NCBI GenBank assembly: GCA_001910725.1
Contig: MJGA01000147.1
Location: 1-10,200 of the forward strand
Source of the DNA: Phanerodontia chrysosporium
Lineage: Eukaryota; Basidiomycota; Agaricomycetes; Polyporales; Phanerochaetaceae
Direction: 5' to 3'
DNA: 10,200 bases
The notes beneath the pieces were generated by a model, which saw only the letters and a list, made by a program, of their open reading frames with translations, had not been told where the DNA came from and searched no databases. This document shows, piece after piece, positions 1 to 7,199 of the stretch; position 1 is the stretch's first letter, and each line of letters begins with the position of its first letter. A program made the translations under genes and the position numbers.

Positions 1-1085
1 AACGTCTTCCATCGTCCAGGGTGTCCAGCCCCAGGGAAGTCGTGGTGTAACTTGAGTAGATCCGCCCTAATCTTGTCGTCCTTGGGCACATACACCTTGC
101 CTCGGTGCAGTAGTAGCCCGTCCTCGAGGTGCCATTCCGCTAAGTCCTTCCCGAACTCTCTTGGTCCTTTCAACATCAGGTCTTTGTACGACTTGGTGAC
201 TTCGTCGTCCAGCAGGGCTTTTCTGATCCTTTCTAGCAGTTTGCTATCGTCCACTATCGATGAATGGGTTGGTTGCATGGCTCGAATCGCGAAATATTCT
301 GGCTTCAAAAGGACTTTTTCACGATTGTCGCAATCCACCCCCAATTCATGATCTGGCCTCCTGGACATTGGATCAGCCCGCTTCATCGTCTTTCCAGGCT
401 TGTGCTCCAACTTGAAGTGGAAACGTGTGAGGAAAAGACTCCAACGTGCTTGCGTCGCGTCAAGTCTTGCCTTGCGGAAATAGGTCAAATTCTGGTGATC
501 TGACCATATTCGAATGGTAGAGGGTGTCCCTCCAAGTGGTGGCGCCATTCCTTCAGCGCGCGGATGATGGCTAGCATCTCCTTGTCGTATATCTCGTAGT
601 TGCGCTCTGTACGCCTAGCGCCTTGGAGTAAACGCGACAGGGTGCCAAAGGCCATCCTCGCCCAGTTGCTCAAGTACAGCCCCCGTAGCAAAGTCTGACG
701 AATCGCATTCGAGCCTAAAAGGGTGCTCGTCGTCTGGAATCTTGAGAATAGGCGCAGTAGTGAACGCTCTTTTGAGCGTATCGAAAGCATCCTGCTGCTC
801 AGGCGCCCATTCCCACTCTTTGCCTTTGCGGGTAAGCTCTGACAATGGGCGAACAATCTTGCCAAAGTCTCGAATAAACCGCCGGTAGAAGTTGGCAAAA
901 CCCAGGAAAGCCTGGACATCTTTGACCCTTTTGGGTATGGGCCAAGATAAAACGCCATCTACCTTCGATGGATCCATCTGAACCGACCCCTTGCTGATGA
1001 TCATTCCGAGGTATTCAATGCTATCCGTCTCGAAGAAGCATTTTTCTGGCTTAGCGAACAGGTCGTTATCGCGTAGCCGCTGCAA
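1..1085 (-). pseudogene. pol 3' half of copy L: RT thumb, RNase H, start of integrase (frameshifted)
   Basis: This segment continues the pol of copy L after the break near 1098. From 1085 to about 633 it reads the RT C-terminus ([29 protein letters not shown]) and the start of RNase H ([16 protein letters not shown]). Compared with copy R, copy L lacks one base in an A/T run at 630-632, one at 607/608, one at 509-510, two near 469/470 and one at 452/453 (plus coordinates). The first three together restore frame, as do the last two events. The RNase H centre ([19 protein letters not shown]) is readable but off frame. From about 450 to position 1 the frame is open through the RNase H-integrase connection into the integrase HHCC region, where the window ends. 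No intact product can be made as assembled. Family assignment is certain; whether each indel is biological is not. Confidence 0.85.
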
Positions 1086-1097
1086 TACCTCGCGAAA

Positions 1098-2438
1098 CTA
1101 ATCGCCGATGGTGGTCCAAGTCTTCGTGAAGATGAGAATGTCGTCTAGGTAGACCATGACATGCCCTTCTCGAATCAGATCATCGAGAATATGGTTCATC
1201 ATGCGCTGAAAGGTTGCTGGTGCATTGCTGAGGCCGAAGAACATCACTGTAGGTTCATATAAACCGAAAGGTGTGATGAAGGCCAGCTTCCACTCGTCTC
1301 CTTCCTTGATTCTGACGTTGTTATACCCCCATCTAAGGTCAATCTTGGTGTATATATTGGCCTTAGATAGTCGATCTATAAGGTCTGAAATCTTGGGTAT
1401 AGGGAAGCGGTCTTTCTTGACGACTTCGTTCAGCTTCCTGTAGTCCTGCACCAAGCGCAATGAACCGTCCTTCTTCTTCACGAAAAAGACTGGTGCTGCC
1501 AGCGGGGATTTACTCGGTCTGATGTATCCCTTGGCGAGATTCTCCTGAATCCACTCGTCCAGAGAATTCCTCTCTTCTGGCGACAGCGAGTAATTACGAG
1601 CTGGTCGAGGTAGGGTAGCTCCGTCGATAAACTCGACAGCGTGGTCGTAAGGCTTTCGTACGGGTAACCGTTCGCTTGCACGCTTCGAAAACACGTCCCC
1701 ATAGTCCTGATACTGTGCAGGGACAAGCTGCTCCCAGCCCTCGATTCCCTCCAGCGAACGAATACTGCACATCGCTGCGATCTTCCGGCAGGTTACTGCC
1801 AAAACGCGGCCATCTGGGGTGGAAGGGTCGACCCACTGAAGCCAAGGCTCCTCTTCTTCCTCCTCGAAGTCCTCATCCATAGGTTCTTCGAGCTCTGCTT
1901 GTGCTACTTGAGCCTTGTGGCTGGTAAAGCGACAAGAATCTGGGCATCTGGAGTACTTCCACTCGCCCTTATCCCAATCTATCTCAGGATTATGCTTCTT
2001 CAAGTAGCTAAAGCCGAGGAACATGTCCTTTCCACCCAGATCTGTAATGAGGCATGCTTGTCTGGAGACATGGTCCCCTACGGCTACGTCGAGCCAAGCG
2101 TACTCCTCAATACTGCCACACTTGTTCCTGGAGCCATCTGCGTTGTAAACGCGTATCTCCCTGGCCAGCTGGTTCGTCTTCAGCTTATGCTTCTTGACGA
2201 AGCGATGGCTAATGAACACAGCATAGGCCCCTGAATCAACCAGCGCGGTAGTCTGCACTCTGATTTCCTTACCCTGACTCAAAGTTACTGGAACGATAAA
2301 GCTCGATTTAGAGGGTAAACTAGAGACTTTTCTCGATTCCAAAACTGATCTAATACATTCTACTGAGTCGGGAGGGTAAAGGAAATCTAAAAACGGACCA
2401 GATGTCGCAGACTCTACATCGGTCCCTGCAGAAAATCC
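1098..2438 (-). pseudogene. pol 5' half of copy L: aspartic protease and reverse transcriptase, stopped after YLDD
   Basis: The pol frame opens at 2438, overlapping the end of gag, and has no in-frame ATG near its start, so it is presumably made as a Gag-Pol fusion. The first domain is a retropepsin-like aspartic protease with catalytic LVDSGA (DSG at about 2237-2229). A Glu/Asp-rich linker follows, then reverse transcriptase with FVKKKDGSLR, YRKLNEV, DLRWGYNNV and the catalytic YLDD at 1151-1140. Just after YLDD, relative to copy R, one base is missing between 1122 and 1123 and one is added in the run 1095-1097. The seven or so codons between are off frame and meet a TAG at 1100-1098. The two events cancel, so the frame resumes downstream. 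Protease and RT palm motifs look intact. Confidence 0.9.
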
Positions 2439-3992
2439 TCATCGTCTGAGAACACCACGCGGTTAATCTTCTGCGCCTTCTCCTTCGAAGACGACTTCTT
2501 CTTTTGCTTGGTCTTGGGGGTATCTTCTTCTTCTGAGCTATCCGAGCTCGACTCCTCGTCAGAGGCTACCTCCTGGAATCTCTCCGAGTCGCTGGCGTAC
2601 ACCTCGCGCACACTGTTCTTCGTGTGGCGAGAGCCCTTATCCTTCTCCTTTCCCTTTGAAGACGAAGCCTTTGACGAACTGGCCACCGGTGCATTGGTGG
2701 TTTTACTCGACGACGTCGAAGAACCTGAGTTGTTCTTCTTCGATGGACACTCCTTGGCGATATGGCCTTTGCCTCCACACTGAGCGCAGCAGCCTTTCTT
2801 TTCGCCTCCTCGAACGACATGGCAACCTTCTGAACTTTGGCTGTCTTGCCTTTACCCTGGGCTGAGCCCTTCTTCAAGGCGTCGACATCCATAGCGTCAG
2901 GGTCTTTCGACGACTGAGGCTGTCCAGAGAGTACGGTGCCCGTCAAGAGACGTTGATCCTGCAGAATCTCCTGAACATCCTTCAACCAACCATCCCAGGT
3001 CGTAGCCCACTGAGCACGACCACGGGCTGCCAGTACATCGGCGGCGGCACGAGGGGTATGGGCATAGGCTTTGACCAACAGTTCTTCGTTGGAGAAGCCA
3101 GTTTGGCGAGCCAGTGAACGGAAACGAGCAGCAAACTCGTTGAAAGTCTTCTCGTTCGTCCCTTTCTTGCTGACAAGCTGCTCAAACTCTGCCCTTGCCC
3201 TGTCCTTCTTGTCGGTCTGTTGGAATCCTTTCTGGAGTTCGTTCACAAAGTTGGTCCAAGTACCAAGGGGCTTGGAGTCTGCCACCTTGTCGAAGTACTC
3301 TTGCATGACCTTCTTTGCTGAACCTCGCAGGTAAGTCATCGCCGTCTCTATCTTCTTTTCGTCGTCCATTACGCCACGGTGGCGCAACCAGAGTGCCATC
3401 GACTCGAGCCAGTCATCCAGCTTGCTAGCCTTATCACCATTAAAGGTGTCAGGCTCCTTCATGGTAGGGAACAAAGACTGAGACAACCCAACGTTGCCTC
3501 CACTAGTGCCTTGCTGAACCAACACTTTCAAGCTCTCGTTCTCCTGCTTCAGCACCTGCATAGCGTTCTGCAAAACGCGATTTTGGTTCTGAGCCTCTGC
3601 TATCTGCGCAGACAAGTGCTGTCTAGTCTGCTCAAGAATGTCTATCTGCTCCTGAAGTGTCTTGGCCTCGGTTTTGCGTTTGCGAAGGGCTTCCTTCAAG
3701 CGAAGGACTTCTGAACCCATTTCCGACCTTACTTGAGCTATCTCAGCCTTTACCCAGTTACCCAGGCTGTCAACGAGGGCCTTAAAGTCGCCAGGAGTCA
3801 GTCCTTCCTGAGCGGCTTGTACCCATGACTGGCTGTACTCTTCGTAAGAGGTCGAAAGCGGCGCAGCGGCCAAAACTGGGGTGGGCCTCCCTCAGCCATA
3901 GAGCCAAGTTCTAACGCTCCCCAAGGGTCCATGCCACTTGAACTCGAAGCAGAACGCAAACCAAAGTCAACAGGATTTGAATTGAGTGACAT
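2414..3992 (-). pseudogene. gag of copy L, broken by two single-base frameshifts
   Basis: This is the structural Gag polyprotein that would form the virus-like particle. The ATG at 3992-3990 has an A at -3 (ATCAAG before ATG). It begins MSLNSNPVDFG and lies 29 nt after the stop of the upstream coding-like region. After about 37 codons the frame is lost in the run at 3878-3881; adding one C would rejoin it to the main gag frame, which runs from about 3873. That frame has a long coiled coil, then a Retrotrans_gag-type capsid region (TWTNFVNELQKGF, FNEFAARFRSLARQ). At 2799-2802 copy L has four T where copy R has five A, shifting frame just before the zinc knuckle. The knuckle and acidic C-terminus continue in the 2686-2414 frame and stop at 2414. 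The apparent start near 3873 is TTG, not a real start. Confidence 0.88.
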
Positions 3993-4021
3993 CTTGATTC
4001 AAAAACGCGCAGATACAAAAA

Positions 4022-4832
4022 CTAATCGAGGTTCTTCTCCAAAAACAACCAATCTTCACCCAACTCCTGAATCAGCTCCCTGCAGTGCTCAGCGAAGCGT
4101 GGCTTAAGCTCAGCGAAGCTATGTGCGCCTGCCTTCTTCAAATCCCTCGAAATCTTCTTCCACTCCCTCGTGGTGTACTCCTTCGTCTCGACGATGGTCT
4201 GAAGGTGTTTGCGAATGTTGTCGAACCTCTCCTTGAACAAGCCCAAGATGTAGAGCTCGTGTTCAGTCAACCCAACTCGAAAACGCTGCTCGTCTAGCCT
4301 CTGAAAGAACGGACCCAAGTGGTTAAGGGCGCCGTTGAACTTCCGTCCGTAGTCGCGCAGCTGATGGACCTGAGTGTTGGTGTGAAAGCGAAGGTCCTTG
4401 GGAATGGGTTTGACTTCGATAGGGGGGTAGGGGGAGGTTCAATACGCTCGATGAGGGGAGAGGGGGAGGGGCGTTCGCGATGCGATCGAGTAGGCGGCGC
4501 TTGCGCTGTTCGTTGCGATAGTCTTCGAGCTGAAGCTGGTGCTTGAAGTCGTTCAAGTCTGCTTCACGAGCAAGCCTTTCACGACGACCAGGGACAGGGG
4601 TGTAGGGTGTGGTGCGAGGTTTGTACGCAGGGCGCGGCTTCCCAACGTCTTTGAAGCGGTGAAGGTTCGAGATCTTGATGCGCTCAAGCAAGGGTTTGCC
4701 AGAGCTCTCGTCCTTAGCAAGGACCAAACGGTTCCTAGCAGCTTTAGGCACTAGTAAACACGGGTCAGCCTGTGTACACAAGCCAGAAAACTTCTCCACA
4801 CAGGCAAAGCGCAAGGCTTTCCTGCCAGCCAA
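4022..4832 (-). pseudogene. Coding-like region upstream of gag, unrecognised, frameshifted
   Basis: I do not recognise this protein. Two open minus-strand stretches, 4832-4323 and about 4436-4022, look like one coding sequence. The first is basic, with RKALRF, RPAYKPRTTPYTPVPGRRER and a charged segment (DFKHQLQLEDYRNEQRKRRL). The second is a charged, helical-looking region (LYILGLFKERFDNIRKHL, YTTREWKKISRDLKKAG) ending in a TAG at 4024-4022. A proline-rich join is split over two C-rich runs (about 4455-4482 and 4421-4436), where two one-base shifts would link the frames. Neither stretch has an in-frame ATG; a TGA lies just upstream of 4832, so a start by splicing or a lost start is possible. 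It lies inside copy L between leader and gag. It could be an accessory retrotransposon protein, a former Gag N-terminal part, or captured host sequence. Function unknown. Confidence 0.5.
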
Positions 4833-5128
4833 CCCTCAACGAAGAGAAAGGGGTATTACTGCGGGTTTCCACGCCACGCAGCTAAAACTGGTTGGACAGG
4901 GTATTACACCCTTAGTCCAGCACTACAACAGGGGTTACTCGTCCGCAGGCAAAGCCCTCTGAGGTGGGTTACACCACGTTCCCCTGTCTGTACCTAAAAA
5001 GGTACTATAGTGCCCACTTGCGCCTGTGGATCGGCAGAAAACTGAACAAAGCGCAAAAGCACTTGTTCAAACAAGCCCCCAGAACCCAAAGCAATAACCT
5101 AGGCCACCAAAGGTGGAGTAGGTTGGCT
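4833..5128 (-). other. Untranslated leader of copy L between primer-binding site and upstream coding-like region
   Basis: No convincing gene is seen on either strand here. It would be the 5' leader of the genomic RNA. On the plus strand it holds four copies of GGGT(AT)TAC at 4851, 4899, 4932 and 4966, and short perfect inverted repeats at 4990-5005 (GTACCT/AGGTAC), 5062-5075 (CTTGTT/AACAAG) and 5104-5116 (CCACC/GGTGG). Such structure would suit RNA packaging or primer positioning, but this is inference. The plus-strand open frames in this stretch carry no recognisable motif. Confidence 0.55.
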
Positions 5129-5139
5129 AGCTTCAATCT
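5129..5139 (-). promoter_or_regulatory. Self-primer binding site (11 nt complementary to predicted RNA 5' end)
   Basis: In element sense this reads AGATTGAAGCT, the exact reverse complement of AGCTTCAATCT at 5291-5281, the predicted first 11 nt of the transcript. It starts two bases after the inferred LTR end. Tf1 of fission yeast and its relatives prime reverse transcription by folding the first 11 nt of their RNA onto such a site instead of using a tRNA. I saw no tRNA-complementary TGG-type site at this place. Confidence 0.68.
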
Positions 5140-5280
5140 TCTATCACAAAAATGCGCTGCCCTAGCGCCTATACACCAAACCAACCAGCAATACTCACTG
5201 GCAAAGGTTTACTTGGACTACAAAAGGGTGTAGCCAAGCTTGAAGACGAGGTATAGAGACTAGAGAGGTGAGATGCGATG

Positions 5281-5291
5281 AGATTGAAGCT
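5281..5291 (-). promoter_or_regulatory. Predicted transcript 5' end / self-primer
   Basis: AGCTTCAATCT in element sense lies 26 nt below the TATA box and pairs perfectly over 11 bases with 5139-5129. The flanking bases on both sides do not pair, so the match is exactly 11 long, the length known for Tf1. The transcription start itself is inferred. Confidence 0.62.
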
Positions 5292-5316
5292 GGGGAGGCA
5301 CCCCCAGCCCTCAGGG

Positions 5317-5324
5317 TTTATATA
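5317..5324 (-). promoter_or_regulatory. TATA box of the copy L LTR promoter
   Basis: TATATAAA on the minus strand lies 33 nt (from its first T) upstream of the predicted RNA start at 5291. It is followed by a pyrimidine-rich stretch typical of fungal transcription starts. This placement independently agrees with the RNA 5' end deduced from the self-primer match. Confidence 0.7.
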
Positions 5325-5360
5325 CATGTGCACCAGGTCCCCAGGGACCGGTGTTCAGGG

Positions 5361-5550
5361 TCCTAGCTATCTAATACCTACTACGCTATTGGCTAGTGCC
5401 CTACAGGCATTCCTACATTCTCCTACACGTTCCTAAATGTTCCTACGATGTCCCAGAAACCCCCAGAACGTTCCAGCACTGTCCGGACCTGTCCAGAGAC
5501 CTCCAGGACTTTCTAGTCCATTCCGGGGTGTCTCGGCGCTTCCAGACCCT
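5361..5550. repeat. Degenerate ~10-bp-periodic array in U3
   Basis: On the plus strand TCC-type starts recur at 5411, 5421, 5431, 5441, 5451, then after an 11-bp step at 5472, 5482, 5492, 5502, 5512, 5522, and then at 5531 and 5541. The first four read TCCTA; later units read TCCAG, TCCGG or TCTAG. A weaker CTA phase extends upstream at 5363, 5371, 5381 and 5401. In element sense this is GGA about every helical turn. It may be a decayed minisatellite or a phased protein-binding or bending array. Confidence 0.62.
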
Positions 5551-5592
5551 TGCCTGCTTCTAGACCTTCGACCATGTGACCCTGGGATACCG

Positions 5593-5628
5593 CACGTGTG
5601 CGCATCACGTGACCGCCGTATCACGTGA
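5593..5628. promoter_or_regulatory. Cluster of three CACGTG E-boxes in U3
   Basis: CACGTG occurs at 5593-5598, 5606-5611 and 5622-5627. The last two are each embedded in the palindrome TCACGTGA and followed by CC. A related CATGTGACC lies just upstream near 5573. CACGTG is the core site of fungal bHLH factors of the Cbf1/Pho4 type. The position in U3 upstream of the TATA box suits enhancer sites. Which factor would bind is unknown. Confidence 0.5.
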
Positions 5629-5710
5629 CCAGCCCCGAGCCTAGGGCTGTCACTCCAGCGCTTCTGCATGTCACAGTTCGGAGTAATCGCTTCTGTCACC
5701 TGCTGCCCCT

Positions 5711-5723
5711 AACCCTAAGGGTT
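5711..5723. repeat. Telomere-like inverted repeat near the LTR terminus
   Basis: AACCCT-A-AGGGTT is a perfect inverted repeat with a one-base centre. With the bases before it, it gives CCCCTAACCCTAA, about two units of the TTAGGG-type telomere repeat used by many filamentous fungi. It lies about 20 bp inside the LTR end. It may be chance or a protein-binding site. Confidence 0.35.
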
Positions 5724-5742
5724 GAGACGAAAAACTGTGACA

Positions 5743-5747
5743 CCGCC
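5743..5747. other. Presumed target-site duplication, right side (CCGCC)
   Basis: Ty3/gypsy integration normally duplicates about 5 bp. The first five bases of copy R after the LTR terminus are CCGCC, corresponding to copy L gag positions 3869-3865 (CCGCT). The matching left copy would lie outside the window beyond copy L's 3' LTR, so this is a prediction. Confidence 0.45.
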
Positions 5748-7199
5748 GCGCCGCTCTCGACCTCTTACGAAGAGTACAGCCAGTCATGGGTACAAGCCGC
5801 TCAGGAAGGACTGACTCCTGGCGACTTTAAGGCCCTCGTTGACAGCCTGGGTAACTGGGTAAAGGCTGAAATAGCTCAAGTAAGGTCGGAAATGGGTTCA
5901 GAAGTCCTTCGCTTGAAGGAAGCCCTTCGCAAACGCAAAACCGAGGCCAAGACGCTTCAGGAGCAGATAGACACTCTTGAGCAGACTAGACAGCACTTGT
6001 CTGCGCAGATAGCAGAGGCTCAGAACCAAAATCGCATTTTGCAGAACGCTATGCAGGTGCTGAAGCAGGAGAACGAGAGCTTGAAAGTGTTGGTTCAGCA
6101 AGGCACTAGTGGAGGCAACGTTGGGTTGTCTCAGTCTTTGTTCCCTACCATGAAGGAGCCCGACACCTTTAATGGTGATAAGGCTAGCAAGCTGGATGAC
6201 TGGCTCGAGTCAATGGCACTCTGGTTGCGCCACCGTGGCGTAATGGACGACGAAAAGAAGATAGAGACGGCGATGACTTACCTGCGAGGTTCAGCAAAGA
6301 AGGTCATGCAAGAGTACTTCGACAAGGTGGCAGACTCAAAGCCCCTTGGTACTTGGACCAACTTTGTGAACGAACTCCAGAAAGGATTCCAACAGACCGA
6401 CAAGAAGGACAGGGCAAGGGCAGAGTTTGAGCAGCTCGTCAGCAAGAAAGGGACGAACGAGAAGACTTTCAATGAGTTTGCTGCTCGTTTCCGTTCGCTG
6501 GCTCGCCAAACTGGCTTCTCCAACGAAGAACTGTTGGTCAAAGCCTATGCCCATACCCCTCGTGCCGCCGCCGATGTACTGGCGGCCCGTGGTCGTGCTC
6601 AGTGGGCTACGACCTGGGATGGTTGGTTGAAGGATGTTCAGGAGATTCTGCAGGATCAACGTCTCTTGACGGGCACCGTACTCTCTGGACAGCCTCAGTC
6701 GTCGAAAGACCCTGACGCTATGGATGTCGACGCCTTGAAGAAGGGCTCAGCCCAGGGTAAAGGCAAGACAGCCAAAGTTCAGAAGGTTGCCATGTCGTTC
6801 GAGGAGGCGAAAAAGAAAGGCTGCTGCGCTCAGTGTGGAGGCAAAGGCCACATCGCCAAGGAGTGTCCATCAAAGAAGAACAACTCAGGTTCTTCGACGT
6901 CGTCGAGTAAAACCACCAACGCACCGGTGGCCAGTTCGTCAAAGGCTTCGTCTTCAAAGGGAAAGGAGAAAGATAAGGGCTCTCGCCACACGAAGAACAG
7001 CGTGCGCGAGGTGTACGCCAGCGACTCGGAGAGATTCCAGGAGGTAGCCTCTGATGAGGAATCGAGCTCGGATAGCTCAGAAGAAGAAGATACCCCCAAG
7101 ACCAAGCAAAAGAAGAAGTCGTCTTCGAAGGAGAAGGCGCAGAAGATTAACCGCGTGGTATTCTCAGACGATGAGGATTTTCTGCAGGGACCGATGTAG
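5745..7199 (+). pseudogene. gag of copy R, 5'-truncated by the copy L insertion
   Basis: Gag coding sequence begins at the junction, about codon 42 of gag, and is open to a TAG at 7197-7199. Seen in order: N-terminal SYEEYSQSWVQ; a coiled coil of about 80 residues (5865-6100, heptad-like, rich in Glu, Gln and Leu); a Retrotrans_gag-type capsid region (about 6160-6610; GTWTNFVNELQKGF, EFAARFRSLARQTGF); a CCHC zinc knuckle (C-x2-C-x4-H-x4-C, from 6825 to 6866); then a Ser/Lys-rich and acidic tail. Unlike copy L it has no internal frameshift. The frame stays open back to 5613 inside the antisense LTR but contains no ATG there. The first in-frame ATG is at 5892, inside the coiled coil. Without its own promoter and start it is best called a fragment. 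Confidence 0.88.

Larger units (their letters stand above)
1..3869 (-). repeat. Left arm of a ~3.87 kb inverted repeat (partner 5743-9617)
   Basis: The reverse complement of this segment aligns collinearly with 5743-9617, for example position 1 with 9617 and 3869 with 5743. The arms are 3869 and 3875 bp. I found nine indel differences whose net effect is exactly the 6-bp length difference. By eye the substitution level is roughly 1-2 percent, mainly transitions. The arms are separated by 1873 bp of LTR, leader and gag start that has no partner in the window. Confidence 0.93.
1..5742 (-). mobile_element. Ty3/gypsy LTR retrotransposon, copy L (inserted copy, 3' end cut by window)
   Basis: Read on the minus strand, this is an element in the order 5' LTR, primer-binding site, leader, coding-like region, gag, pol (protease, reverse transcriptase, RNase H, start of integrase). 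The domain order PR-RT-RH-IN is that of Ty3/gypsy elements. The outer edge at 5742 is fixed by the LTR end (CTGTGACA on plus) directly abutting sequence homologous to the element's own gag at 5743. The rest of integrase and the 3' LTR lie left of the window. Positions 1-3869 form one arm of an inverted repeat with 5743-9617. Several single-base indels break gag and pol. A fungal, probably agaricomycete, host is inferred from the RT style. Confidence 0.93.
5142..5742 (-). repeat. 5' LTR of copy L (~601 bp; U3 5742-5292, R-U5 5291-5142)
   Basis: In element sense the LTR starts TGTCACAG at 5742. That end is fixed because the neighbouring base 5743 begins sequence homologous to gag. The inner end is placed at 5142, where the element-sense sequence ends TTGTGATA. 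This matches the inverted form of the start (CTGTGACA) at six of eight bases and is followed two bases later by the self-primer site. A TATA box at 5324-5317 and a predicted RNA start at 5291 divide it into U3 and R-U5. The U3 holds a 10-bp-periodic array, an E-box cluster and a telomere-like motif. The outer end is near certain. The inner end is inferred, because the 3' LTR is outside the window. Confidence 0.8.

Noticed and set aside
1225..2234. Plus-strand open frames opposite pol of copy L (and the mirror set on minus at 7379-8388)
   Set aside because: They appear in both copies only because they are antisense shadows of protease and RT. They have no motifs of their own.
5101..5140. A tRNA primer-binding site (TGG...) after the LTR
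   Set aside because: No TGG-start stretch at the LTR edge looked like a tRNA 3' end, while an exact 11-nt self-complement sits there. I cannot search tRNA sets, so this stays open to test.
4675..5233. Plus-strand open frames in the leader and U5 (4675-4962 and 4964-5233)
   Set aside because: They have no recognisable domain, sit opposite the leader and coding-like region of copy L, and show no coding-like composition. Treated as chance frames.
5411..5545. A CRISPR-like or satellite array in the 10-bp repeats
   Set aside because: Units are far too short and degenerate for CRISPR, there are no spacers, and the context is a fungal LTR. Kept only as a periodic promoter array.
5669..5742. A 74-bp unit with perfect 8-bp terminal inverted repeats (TGTCACAG/CTGTGACA), like a tiny MITE or very short LTR
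   Set aside because: TGTCAC also occurs at 5648 and 5694, so the left end is not distinctive. The TATA box and primer geometry support a ~601-bp LTR ending at 5142. Only the right end is backed by the homology junction.
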